A stretch of DNA of 64,000 nt from assembly GCF_005222675.1 (NCBI RefSeq), contig NZ_STGE01000029.1, positions 28,569 through 92,568 of the forward strand, read 5' to 3'. Under the pieces are notes generated by a model. The model saw nothing but the letters and a program-made list of their open reading frames with translations, ran no database searches and was not told the DNA's origin. Below are positions 35,401 through 42,412 of this stretch, one piece after another. Source of the stretch: Mycolicibacterium sp. CR10. Its GTDB lineage: Bacteria > Actinomycetota > Actinomycetes > Mycobacteriales > Mycobacteriaceae. The position numbers and the translations under genes were made by a program. Positions within the stretch are counted from its first letter, which is position 1. Each line of letters begins with the position of its first letter.

Positions 35401-35621
35401 CCGACGAAAGATTCGGTGAAGAAATCTGCGCCTGGATCAAGCTGCGGCCCGGCGCGGTGCCGTTGGACGTCGATGCCGTGCGAGTGTACGCCTCCGGCAA
35501 GCTCGCGCACTACAAGATCCCGCGCTACATCCGCCTCGTCGACGAGTTCCCGATGACGGTCACCGGCAAGGTCCGCAAGGTCGACATGCGGGCCGAAACG
35601 GTACGCATGCTCGGGCTGTAG
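32490..35621 (+). CDS. Tandem fusion of two complete acyl-CoA synthetases (FadD-FadD)
   Basis: A single 1043-aa open frame with two full ANL adenylating modules. Module 1 (1-506) has MYTSGTTGFPKG, GGWFHSGDLVRRDEDGYVYVVDRKKDM and the catalytic Lys region PGGKVLKG. Module 2 (507-1043) has QYTSGTTGSPKGAT, DGWMHTGDLAVMRDDG...VGRIKDM and VTGKVRKVDM. The join is seamless: module 1 ends LRDKYAA and module 2 begins at Met507 (MASYSAGPTD, codon 34008), the normal start of stand-alone homologues. ATG 32490 has GAGAGGAG upstream. It extends the fadE operon by 23 bp spacing. A lost stop codon or a sequencing error is the main alternative; both modules otherwise look intact. Confidence 0.85.
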   Translation: MNTGITLSDVLTRHALIRPEACALVDPRRRCTYGELDQRVSRLAGALAARGVQAGDRVAVLGLNSIELVESWLAALRLGAIAVPVNFRLAGDEIAYVLADSGAAAAVVDVALEPVVAQARSKTPALQTVVTIGGDLEQVLRAADPRPPELAVADDAPAFIMYTSGTTGFPKGAVLTHRNLYLHAFSSVATLGHRDDDDCWMAVAPLFHTAGVSGMLPMFLTGGKVVIPPSGGFDPDATVATIVDERVTSCWMTPAQWQIVCALPDLAARDFSRLCRVWWGAAPASKTLLRTMIDTFDGAEIIAAFGQTECSPITCLLRGEDSIRKLGSVGTPMLNVEVRVVDEEMNDVAQGEVGEIVYLGPLVMQEYWNKPAETAEAFRGGWFHSGDLVRRDEDGYVYVVDRKKDMIISGGENIYSAEVENVVAAHPKVAEVAVIGVPDPKWGETPVAVIVPHDHADPPTDAEIEAHCRAQLAHYKRPRHLVIVEALPRNPGGKVLKGRLRDKYAAMASYSAGPTDTELLDETIGANFERTAATYPDTEALVDVPSGRRWTYAELDAEIDTVAKALMASGLEQGDRVGIWAPNCPEWTVLQYATAKIGAILVTINPAYRTHELAYVLQHSGVRLLVSAVDFKMSDYRAMVAEVRSEVPELAEVLFLGTEDWESLRERAGRIADSELRSRAASLTADDPINIQYTSGTTGSPKGATLSHRNILNNGYFVTDLIDFGPGDRLCIPVPFYHCFGMVMGNLGCTTHGATMVIPAAGFDPGATLAAVEAERCTALYGVPTMFIAILGQPDLAERDVSSLRTGIMAGSPCPVEVMKRCVNELNMTEVGIAYGMTETSPVSCQTRIVDDLERRTATVGRAHPHVEVKVVDPDTGSTVTRGTPGEFCTRGYSVMLGYWGDDQKTREVIDDDGWMHTGDLAVMRDDGYCTIVGRIKDMVIRGGENVYPREIEEFLHTHPDIHDVQVIGVPDERFGEEICAWIKLRPGAVPLDVDAVRVYASGKLAHYKIPRYIRLVDEFPMTVTGKVRKVDMRAETVRMLGL

Positions 35622-35636
35622 TGTTCACACCGTCAG

Positions 35637-35789
35637 CTAGTGCTGCCGGTCGGGCACTGATGCGCGCCGTTCGTGCCAGCGCAGGCGCAGCATCAGCAGG
35701 TTGCGGTGCGCGCGCCAGCCCGCCGACAGCGGGTCGCGCCAGGCGGGCATACCCGCCTGAGACTCGAGATCCCTGTCCATGCCCTCCAT
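35637..35789 (-). CDS. Possible small protein, 50 aa
   Basis: A short frame reading MEGMDRDLESQAGMPAW..., then an Arg/Trp-rich amphipathic stretch with AGWRAHRNLLMLRLRWHERR, and TAG at 35637. A second ATG at 35780 has GGAGG only two to three bases before it. It occupies an otherwise empty 276-base gap between the FadD fusion and the SRPBCC gene. No family is recognised. Coding is suggested only by the residue pattern and lack of overlap. Confidence 0.3.
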   Translation of the reverse strand: MEGMDRDLESQAGMPAWRDPLSAGWRAHRNLLMLRLRWHERRASVPDRQH

Positions 35790-35897
35790 TGTGCCGCGCA
35801 GGGCCGAAGTCGGCCCGTCGACGCGACAAGCGTCACCATGTCGAGACCGTGAACGTTTCGTGAGCGAGGGGAATAAACCAGCGCTCCTGACCGTCTC

Positions 35898-36371
35898 CTA
35901 GCGCACGTCGTAGCGGGCAGCGAGTGCCGAGAGCGTCGATTCGATACCCTCGGCGTTCTTCTTGTGAAACCCGATGAGCTCGATCATGAACGGCACCTTG
36001 GCCGTCGAATAGTCAAACGTCTCGGTCACTTTGGTCGTCCCGGGGCTCACCTCGGCGAGCTCCCAACGCCAGCGGTGGCCGAGTGGATGCTGCCACTCGA
36101 TCAATCGGTTCTCCTGTACCGCGGTGGCCCTTGACGTGATCTTGTACGGCAGTCCGTACTGCGTCATACCGACCGTGAACTTGTCGCCCTCGCTGAGCCG
36201 GCGGGGACCCTTCACGTCGACGGCGCGGACCGTCCCCGACCCGTCGATCTCGGGATGCCGGTGGGGATCGGCGATCAACGCGAAGATCTCGGCCACCGGC
36301 GCGCCCACCTGCACACTGCGGCTGACGGCGCGCGGTCCGGCATCTTCTGCCTTGAGTGTCGATGTGGTCAT
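35898..36371 (-). CDS. SRPBCC-family protein (polyketide cyclase/dehydrase-like)
   Basis: A 157-aa START/Bet v1-like fold protein, with the N-terminal VSRSVQVGAPVAEIFALIADPHRHPEIDGSGTV, central WQHPLGHRWRWELAEVSPGTTKVTETFDYS and a C-terminal helix. Such proteins bind hydrophobic ligands; the function here is unknown. ATG 36371 is chosen. It lies downstream of the ABC importer genes on the same strand, but a 9-bp-stem hairpin separates them. Confidence 0.82.
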   Translation of the reverse strand: MTTSTLKAEDAGPRAVSRSVQVGAPVAEIFALIADPHRHPEIDGSGTVRAVDVKGPRRLSEGDKFTVGMTQYGLPYKITSRATAVQENRLIEWQHPLGHRWRWELAEVSPGTTKVTETFDYSTAKVPFMIELIGFHKKNAEGIESTLSALAARYDVR

Positions 36372-36389
36372 CAGGCCCGCATACCCGAA

Positions 36390-36419
36390 GGCCCCGCCTA
36401 CCAATCGGTCGGCGGGGCC
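36390..36419 (-). terminator. GC-rich hairpin after the ABC importer operon
   Basis: GGCCCCGCC and GGCGGGGCC form a perfect 9-bp stem with a 12-nt loop. It lies just after the ATPase gene stop (36433) and before the SRPBCC start. It has no U tract, as is common for actinobacterial terminators. Confidence 0.65.
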
Positions 36420-36432
36420 ACGGGCGATGCGC

Positions 36433-37260
36433 TCAGTTGCTCTTGGCACTCCGCAGCTCGTGCGACAGCGCCTCCAACTCGTCACCGCCGGCCATCTGCT
36501 GAGTCAGGTGTTCCAGCGTGATCTCGTCGTAGGTGCAGTCGAGCTTCTGCCTGCCGCGGTTGAGCAGGACGAAGTGGTCACCGACCATGTGGGCGTGGTG
36601 GGGGTTGTGCGTGATGAACACCACGCCGAAACCCGCCTCCTTGGCTGCGGTGATGTACTTCAGCACCACGCCGGACTGCTTGACCCCGAGCGCAGCCGTC
36701 GGCTCATCGAGGATCAGCACCCGTGCCCCGAAGAACACGGCCCGGGCGATTGCGACACACTGCCGCTGGCCACCCGAGAGTGAACCGATCGGCGCGTCGA
36801 CATCCGGCAGTTCGATGCCCATCTTCGTCAGCTCGGTCAGCGTCGTCGCCCGCATCGCGTTGGCATCCAACGAGAACGGGAATGACTTCTTGCGCACCTC
36901 CTGGCCGAGGAAGAAGTTGCGCCACACCGGCATCAGCGGAACGACGGCCAGGTTCTGGTACACCGTCGCGATGCCCTTGTCGAGCGCGTCCCCCGGCGAA
37001 TTGAAGGTGGTCGCTTCGCCATCGACGATCAACTCACCCTCGCTCTGCTGATGCAGACCCGAGATGATCTTGATCAGGGTGGATTTTCCTGCGCCGTTGT
37101 CACCGAGGATGCCGGTCACCTCACCGGCATGCACCCGCAGGCAGATGTCCTTCAGCGCGGTGATGTTGCCGTAGGACTTGCCGACGTTCTTCAGCTCGAC
37201 CAGGGGCACCTTGCCTCCGGAAGGAGCTTCGTTGCTTGGCTTTTCGACAGTTGCGGTCAT
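36433..37260 (-). CDS. Sugar ABC transporter ATP-binding protein (single NBD)
   Basis: A 275-aa ATPase with Walker A GDNGAGKST, Q-loop VYQNLAVVP, signature SLSGGQRQ, Walker B VLILDEP and switch ITHNPHHA. It has only one nucleotide-binding domain, like FrcA, unlike the duplicated RbsA/MglA type. ATG 37260 lies 4 bp after the permease stop. With the permease and the binding protein it forms a CUT2-type importer, most likely for inositol given the neighbours and the shared operator with iolC. Confidence 0.92.
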   Translation of the reverse strand: MTATVEKPSNEAPSGGKVPLVELKNVGKSYGNITALKDICLRVHAGEVTGILGDNGAGKSTLIKIISGLHQQSEGELIVDGEATTFNSPGDALDKGIATVYQNLAVVPLMPVWRNFFLGQEVRKKSFPFSLDANAMRATTLTELTKMGIELPDVDAPIGSLSGGQRQCVAIARAVFFGARVLILDEPTAALGVKQSGVVLKYITAAKEAGFGVVFITHNPHHAHMVGDHFVLLNRGRQKLDCTYDEITLEHLTQQMAGGDELEALSHELRSAKSN

Positions 37261-37264
37261 CAGA

Positions 37265-38323
37265 TCACTTCTTCGCTGCGTAGTTGCGGAAGGCATTGTT
37301 GGCGATCACCGCGAACAGCAGCATCGCGCCCAGGAAGAACTTGAACCAGTCGGGATCCCAGCCGGCGTACACGATGCCCTGGTTCGTCATGCCGAAGATG
37401 AACGCACCGATGGCCGCACCGATTGCGGTTCCGTACCCGCCGGTGAGCAGGCAGCCACCGATGACCGCGGCGATGATGTAGAAGAACTCGTTGCCGATTC
37501 CCTGGCCGGACTGCACGGTGTTGAACGCGAACAGCAGGTGCATGCCGACGAACCATGCGCAGAAGCCGACGAACATGAACAGGCCGATCTTGACCTTGGT
37601 AACCGGAACACCCACGGCGCGAGCGCTGTCCGCGTCACCGCCCACGGCGAAGATCCAGTTGCCGATCTTGGTCTTGAACAGAACCCAGGTCGCGACCGCG
37701 GTGAAGATGAGCCACCACACGACGGTGATCCTGATGCTGACGCCGGCGACCGTGAACGACGAGGCGAACACCTTCTGCGCCGAATCCCAGCCCTGCATAT
37801 CGCTCACGCTCTGGGTGGCCACCTGACCGGCAACCAGCTTCGTGACAGCGAGATTGATACCGGCGAGCATGAAGAACGAACTCAGCGTGATGAGGAAGCT
37901 GGGGATCTTCGTCTTCATCACGAGATAGCCGTTGAGGAAGCCGACGCTCAGCGCCAGGATCAGCGCCAACAATGCACCCACCCAGAGGTTCAGGTGCAGG
38001 TTGTAGGCCAGCATTGACGCCGCCAGCGAACTGAAGGTCACCGCGACGCCGGCCGACAGGTCGAACTCCCCGCCGATCATCAGCACAGCCACACCGCACG
38101 CCATGATGCCGATGGTGGAACTGGCGTAGAGCACGGTGGCCAGCGATGAGGCCTCCCGAAATGGGGGCGCCATGATCAGGAAGAAGATGAAGATGCCGAT
38201 GGCGCCGATCGCCGCACCCATCTCGGGGCGGATCAGTAAGCGCTGCAGCCGGTTACGCTCCTTGACACGTTCGTCGCGAACCACCTTGTGGGCGGCGACG
38301 TCCAGGTCTGCCTGAGTAGTCAT
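37265..38323 (-). CDS. Sugar ABC transporter permease
   Basis: A 352-aa CUT2/RbsC-family permease with about eight to ten membrane helices. It has the family motifs GGEFDLSAGVAVTFSSL and GNWIFAVGGDADSARAVGVPV. ATG 38323 is chosen from the family N-terminus and its spacing to the binding-protein gene (31 bp). It imports the sugar or cyclitol delivered by the adjacent lipoprotein. Confidence 0.92.
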   Translation of the reverse strand: MTTQADLDVAAHKVVRDERVKERNRLQRLLIRPEMGAAIGAIGIFIFFLIMAPPFREASSLATVLYASSTIGIMACGVAVLMIGGEFDLSAGVAVTFSSLAASMLAYNLHLNLWVGALLALILALSVGFLNGYLVMKTKIPSFLITLSSFFMLAGINLAVTKLVAGQVATQSVSDMQGWDSAQKVFASSFTVAGVSIRITVVWWLIFTAVATWVLFKTKIGNWIFAVGGDADSARAVGVPVTKVKIGLFMFVGFCAWFVGMHLLFAFNTVQSGQGIGNEFFYIIAAVIGGCLLTGGYGTAIGAAIGAFIFGMTNQGIVYAGWDPDWFKFFLGAMLLFAVIANNAFRNYAAKK

Positions 38324-38354
38324 CTCGTTGCTCCGTCCTTTACGCGAGCGCTCA

Positions 38355-39341
38355 TCACCGCGTCCCACCCTTGGCGTATTCGGCCACCGCATCGATGTTC
38401 GAGTTGTCGATGAACGCCGGTCCGGTCATGGTCGGCGCGCCGCCGCCGATGACATTGCCGTTGGTCATGTACAGCCACAGCGAATCGACGGCGAGGTAGC
38501 CCTGGAGGTAGGGCTGCTGGTCGACGGCCCACTGCACGTCTCCAGCCTTGATGGCGTCGACGAGCGCGGCGTTGGTGTCGAACGTGCCGATCTTGGCTGT
38601 GCTGCCTGCGTTCTTCGCCGACTGCACTGCGGTCAGAGCGAACGGCGCGCCGAGCGTGACGACGTAGTCGATGCTCGGGTCCTGTTGCAGCTTCGCGGTG
38701 ATCGTGGACTCGACCGACGGCATGTCCTTGCCGTTGACGTTGAGGATCTCGGTGGCCGGGAAGGTGCTCTTGACGCCGGCACAGCGCGCCTCGAGATCCA
38801 CGTGGCCCTGTTCCTGAATCACACAGATCGCCTTGGTGGCGCCTTCGTCGCGCAGACGATCGCCGACACCCTGGCCGGCGATGCCACCGTCCTGACCGAA
38901 GTACTCCTTGATGCCCAGCGGCTCCCAGGCGTCCATGCCCGCGTTGAATGCGACGACGGGAATACCCTTGGCCTCAGCGGCCGCGATGGCGGCCTTCATC
39001 GCGTCGGGCTTGGCCAGCGTGACGGCGATGCCGTCCACGTCGCTGTCGACCGCGCTCTGCACCAGGTTGGCCTGGTTGGGCGCCTCAGGGTCGTTCGAGT
39101 AGCGCAGCTCGATATTGTCTTTCTTGGCCGCGGTCTCCGCACCCTTGCGGATCAGGTCCCAGAACGAGTCCCCTGGCACCTCGTGCGTGATCATCGCGAT
39201 CGTCATCCGAGGAGTGTCGACAGTTCCGCCGCCCCCACCCTCGCCGGACCCCTCCGGCTTACCTCCGCTGCTGGAGCATGCCGCGATTCCCATCACGAGC
39301 ACGCCCGCCCCGGCCAACGCCGCGAGCCGCTTGAACGTCAT
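38355..39341 (-). CDS. Sugar ABC transporter substrate-binding lipoprotein
   Basis: A 328-aa type 1 periplasmic binding protein of the ribose/inositol kind. It has a signal peptide with lipobox GIAAC (Cys22), a Gly-rich linker, then MTIAMITHEVPGDSFWDLIRKGAETAAKK and the ligand-hinge region VVAFNAGMDAWE. It is anchored outside the membrane and captures the substrate. It is the first gene of the importer operon; its promoter region 39342-39503 carries several repeats listed separately. Confidence 0.92.
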   Translation of the reverse strand: MTFKRLAALAGAGVLVMGIAACSSSGGKPEGSGEGGGGGTVDTPRMTIAMITHEVPGDSFWDLIRKGAETAAKKDNIELRYSNDPEAPNQANLVQSAVDSDVDGIAVTLAKPDAMKAAIAAAEAKGIPVVAFNAGMDAWEPLGIKEYFGQDGGIAGQGVGDRLRDEGATKAICVIQEQGHVDLEARCAGVKSTFPATEILNVNGKDMPSVESTITAKLQQDPSIDYVVTLGAPFALTAVQSAKNAGSTAKIGTFDTNAALVDAIKAGDVQWAVDQQPYLQGYLAVDSLWLYMTNGNVIGGGAPTMTGPAFIDNSNIDAVAEYAKGGTR

Positions 39342-39406
39342 TGCTTCTCCTTGTCCTAGAGATCCCGCGACGCTCTCGTCGACCCGTGGGGTCTGTGCCG
39401 AGCGAC

Positions 39407-39449
39407 ACGCCTCACAAGTGATGTAATACGCCTCACACCGGAAAGTCAA
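39407..39449 (-). promoter_or_regulatory. Importer promoter with two phased direct repeats
   Basis: On the minus strand a TTGACT -35 (39444-39449) and a TATTAC -10-like hexamer (39423-39428, 15-bp spacing) face the binding-protein gene. Two identical 10-mers, ACGCCTCACA on the plus strand, occur at 39407-39416 and 39428-39437, exactly 21 bp apart (two helical turns). This looks like a protein binding site over the promoter. Confidence 0.45.
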
Positions 39450-39452
39450 GAC

Positions 39453-39466
39453 TTTGTCCTGACATT
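39453..39466. promoter_or_regulatory. Candidate GntR operator upstream of the importer (14-mer shared with iolC)
   Basis: TTTGTCCTGACATT is the exact reverse complement of AATGTCAGGACAAA at 43214-43227. The core TGTC-N2-GACA is an inverted repeat. It sits immediately upstream of the -35 of the importer promoter. Confidence 0.6.
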
Positions 39467-39503
39467 AGGACTGCAAGTCATACGCATGTCGCATCGTTGC
39501 AGT

Positions 39504-40496
39504 TCACGACGTCGGGGGTGCGGTCGACCCCCGCACGACCAGCGTCGGCTCGCGCACGATGTCGACCGCTTCCCCGCCCTCGATGGTTCCGTCGAGGCGC
39601 GCCACCAGCCGCTGCACCGCTGCGCCGGCGAGGCCAACGGAGTCCTGACGGACGGTCGTGAGATTGATGTGCGCGAGGCCCGCCAGTGGGCTGTCGTCGA
39701 ATCCGATCACCGAAATCTGCTGTGGCACAGATATTCCCGATCTGATGAGGACATCCATGACACCCAGTGCGCACCGGTCGTTGAAGGCGAACACCGCATC
39801 GGGCAAGGCCTTCGACTCGAGCATGGCGGCCGCCGCCGCGGCACCCTCCCGTTCGGTCAGCCCGCCCGGGCGGATCAGCTCGGACACCTGGGCAGCTCGC
39901 GCCGCGCGCCGGTATCCGCGCAATCGCTCGGCGGCGCCCGGTGCGCGGCCGCCATCGAGGTAGAGGATCCTGCGATGCCCTAGACCGACGAGGTGGTCCG
40001 TGCCCAGAATGGCGCCGGCTACGTCGTCACTACGAACGGCATCGAGTCCACGCACCCGACGTGCCACCGCTACCACGGGAACTCGCGACGCCAGGTCCGC
40101 CAGCTGACGATGCGTCATCTGGGGACCGATGAGCACCAGGCCGTCGCAGCGATCGTCGACGAGTGTCCGCACCGCGCGGGGTTCGTCGCGATGTGGCGTG
40201 ACAGCACTGAGCACCACGTCGTAGCCATGCTCTTCGGCGGCGACGTACACACCGTCGACCAGGTCGGCGTGGAACTCCTGCCCTGCGGTGAATGTCAGTC
40301 CGACGAGCTTCGTGCGGTGCTGACGCAGACGCCGAGCGTGCAGATCGGGCCGGTAGCCGATCTCGTCGGCGGCCCGCTTCACGCGATCACGAGTGAGCTC
40401 GCTGGCACCGGCGGCGTCACGCATCACGATCGACACCAATGCCCGGGAGACTCCGGCCCGTTGGGCCACATCCTCGAGAGTCGGTCTGCGTTGCAC
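39504..40496 (-). CDS. LacI-family transcriptional regulator
   Basis: A 330-aa regulator with an N-terminal HTH (TLEDVAQRAGVSRALVSIVMRD), a hinge helix (ELTRDRVKRAADEIGYRPDLHARRLRQ) and a sugar-binding core (VGLTFTAGQEFHADLVDGVYVAAEEHGYDVVL). The GTG start at 40496 fits the family. It is divergent from the iolG-like gene, and the 94-bp gap holds two copies of a CTAGAACGTTCTAG-type palindrome, the classical CG-centred LacI-type operator. It probably represses the iolG-like/TIM-barrel operon and itself. Confidence 0.92.
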   Translation of the reverse strand: MQRRPTLEDVAQRAGVSRALVSIVMRDAAGASELTRDRVKRAADEIGYRPDLHARRLRQHRTKLVGLTFTAGQEFHADLVDGVYVAAEEHGYDVVLSAVTPHRDEPRAVRTLVDDRCDGLVLIGPQMTHRQLADLASRVPVVAVARRVRGLDAVRSDDVAGAILGTDHLVGLGHRRILYLDGGRAPGAAERLRGYRRAARAAQVSELIRPGGLTEREGAAAAAAMLESKALPDAVFAFNDRCALGVMDVLIRSGISVPQQISVIGFDDSPLAGLAHINLTTVRQDSVGLAGAAVQRLVARLDGTIEGGEAVDIVREPTLVVRGSTAPPTS

Positions 40497-40505
40497 CCGC
40501 TCAGC

Positions 40506-40519
40506 CTAGAACGTTCCAG
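40506..40519. promoter_or_regulatory. LacI-type operator, upstream copy
   Basis: CTAGAACGTTCCAG is a palindrome with one mismatch pair and a central AACGTT. It matches the downstream copy at 12 of 13 core positions and is centred 54 bp from it, about five helical turns, which would allow looping. Confidence 0.65.
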
Positions 40520-40558
40520 CACGGCGATTGACGAGATCGACCAGAAGGGCTTACCGTC

Positions 40559-40574
40559 ACTAGAACGTTCTAGT
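40559..40574. promoter_or_regulatory. LacI-type operator, perfect 16-bp palindrome
   Basis: ACTAGAACGTTCTAGT is a perfect palindrome. It lies just after a TTGACG-N17-TTACCG promoter-like pair (40528-40556), where a bound repressor would block transcription of the iolG-like gene at 40591. Confidence 0.75.
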
Positions 40575-40590
40575 CCAGATCGGAGACCCC

Positions 40591-41562
40591 ATGTCCTCAC
40601 CGTTGGCTTTCGGGCTCATCGGCGCCGGCTGGATCGGCAGCTTCCACGCCGAGACATTGGCCCGCCGCTTGCCCAACGCGCGCCTGGTCGCTGCGGCTGA
40701 TCCGGTACCCGCTGCAGCAGAACGACTTTCAACGCCCCGCAGCTATCGCGACCCGCTGGAGTTGATCGCCGACCCTTCGGTCGAGGCAGTGGCCATCTCG
40801 TCACCCGCAGCTTCCCACGCCGATCTCGTCGTCGCCGCCGCTCATGCCGGTAAACATGTCTTCTGCGAGAAGCCGATGGCGCTGACGCTCGACGACGCCG
40901 ACCGCGCGATCGAAGCCGCGCGGTCGGCCGGGATCGTGCTGCAGGTCGGGTTCAACCGGCGCTTCTCCCCCGACTTCGCCGACATGCACGCGCGCATCGT
41001 CGACGGTTCAATCGGCACGCCCCAGCTCCTGCGATCGCTCACCCGCGATCCCGGCATCTCCGCCGAAGTCGCCGCCCGGGTAAAGCCGTGGACGATCTTC
41101 AACGAGACACTGATCCACGACTTCGACACGCTGTGCTGGCTGAATCCGGGAGCCAGAGTCACGCAGGTGTTCGCGCAGGCCGACGCGCTGATCCATCCGA
41201 AGTTCGCCCACCAGGGATTCCTGGACACCTCGGTGGTGCAGATCAGGTTCGACAACGGTGCGTTCGCGGTCGCCGAGGCCAGCTTCCAAGCTGTATATGG
41301 CTACGACGTGCGCGGCGAGGTCTTCGGGTCCAGCGGCGTCCTGCAAGCCGGGCGGGCACCCGACCACGCGGGCAGCACCAACGTCGAGCTGTTCCACGAC
41401 GCGTATGTAGGCCAGCTCGCACACTTCGCCGAGTGCGTGCAGGCTGGCGCCGAACCGTCGGTGACCGGCACCGATGCCCGAGTGGCTCTCGAGATCGCCC
41501 TGGCAGCAAAGGAATCCGTGGAGTCCGGCGCACCCGTCGTCCTGAACGGGGTGCTCCAGTGA
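40591..41562 (+). CDS. Inositol 2-dehydrogenase-like Gfo/Idh/MocA oxidoreductase
   Basis: A 323-aa dehydrogenase with GLIGAGWIGSFH at the N-terminus, FCEKPMALTLDD, and the catalytic block NETLIHDFDTLCWL. It is close to inositol dehydrogenases (IolG), oxidising myo-inositol or an isomer to the inosose. ATG 40591 has GGAGA upstream. Its stop overlaps the next gene (GTGA). It is controlled by the adjacent LacI regulator rather than the GntR that serves iolC, so it may handle another inositol isomer such as scyllo- or D-chiro-inositol. Confidence 0.85.
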   Translation: MSSPLAFGLIGAGWIGSFHAETLARRLPNARLVAAADPVPAAAERLSTPRSYRDPLELIADPSVEAVAISSPAASHADLVVAAAHAGKHVFCEKPMALTLDDADRAIEAARSAGIVLQVGFNRRFSPDFADMHARIVDGSIGTPQLLRSLTRDPGISAEVAARVKPWTIFNETLIHDFDTLCWLNPGARVTQVFAQADALIHPKFAHQGFLDTSVVQIRFDNGAFAVAEASFQAVYGYDVRGEVFGSSGVLQAGRAPDHAGSTNVELFHDAYVGQLAHFAECVQAGAEPSVTGTDARVALEIALAAKESVESGAPVVLNGVLQ

Positions 41563-42332
41563 GTGCCTTTCAGCTGGCGGTGTCCTCCGAGATGGTCTTC
41601 ACCGAGCTGCCGATCCTCGACCGCGTCCGACGCATCCACGACCTCGGCTTCGCGGTCGAGATCTGGAGCTGGCACGACAAGGATCTCGAGGCGCTGCGGG
41701 CCACGGGCGCCACATTCACGTCGATGACCGGGTATCTGCGCGGCGATCTCATCGACCCGCAGACTGCGGACGAGGTGGTGCGTACCGCCGAGCTGAGCAT
41801 CACGGCCGCAGAGACGCTGGGGGTTTCACGGCTGAACCTGCACACCGCAGAACTTGTCGACGGCCAGGCTGCCCGGCCGCGGCAGCGTGCCACCGGCCAG
41901 ATGTGGCTCACCGCGGCGAAAGCGTTGCAGCGCATCGGCGAACTGGGCGCCCGGGCCGGCGTGACGTTCTGCGTGGAGAACCTCAACACGATCGTCGACC
42001 ATCCGGGGGTCCCACTGGCCCGCGCCAAGGACACGCTCGCTCTTGTCGAGGGCGTCGGACATCCCCACGTGAAGATGATGCTCGACCTCTACCACGCGCA
42101 GATCGGCGAAGGGAACCTGATCGAATTGGTGCGCCGTTGCGGCGACGCCATCGGTGAGATCCAGGTGGCCGACGTGCCGGGGCGCTGCGAACCCGGGACC
42201 GGGGAGATCAGCTACCCGGCGATCGCAAATGCGCTGCGCGACATGGGGTATACGGGAACGATCGGGCTGGAAGGGTGGGCCTCCGGCGACAGCGAGGCCG
42301 CGCTGGAGAGATTCCGCGCCGCCTTCACCTGA
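41559..42332 (+). CDS. Hydroxypyruvate isomerase/IolI-like TIM-barrel protein
   Basis: A 257-aa xylose-isomerase-like TIM barrel. Metal-ligand signatures are visible in FCVENLNTIVDHPGVPL, KMMLDLYHAQIGEGNL, EIQVADVPGRCEPGTGEI and IGLEGW. This pattern is that of hydroxypyruvate isomerases and related inosose isomerases (IolI, IolH). The GTG start overlaps the dehydrogenase stop. It probably isomerises the keto-inositol made by the upstream enzyme. A strong hairpin follows the gene. Confidence 0.8.
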   Translation: MSAFQLAVSSEMVFTELPILDRVRRIHDLGFAVEIWSWHDKDLEALRATGATFTSMTGYLRGDLIDPQTADEVVRTAELSITAAETLGVSRLNLHTAELVDGQAARPRQRATGQMWLTAAKALQRIGELGARAGVTFCVENLNTIVDHPGVPLARAKDTLALVEGVGHPHVKMMLDLYHAQIGEGNLIELVRRCGDAIGEIQVADVPGRCEPGTGEISYPAIANALRDMGYTGTIGLEGWASGDSEAALERFRAAFT

Positions 42333-42341
42333 CCTATGCAC

Positions 42342-42404
42342 CGCCGAAATGGCATTCCGGCAGGGCTTTTGCGAGAACGGGCCTGCTGGAATGCCATTTC
42401 GGCG
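42342..42404. terminator. Long bidirectional hairpin between convergent genes
   Basis: A 23-bp stem (42342-42364 with 42382-42404) with one G-T-type mismatch encloses a 17-nt loop. Arms read CGCCGAAATGGCATTCC... and its complement. It lies between the convergent TIM-barrel and GntR genes, so it can end both transcripts. Such a long, near-perfect stem could also belong to a dispersed repeat family. Confidence 0.75.
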
Positions 42405-42412
42405 AAAGTGGG

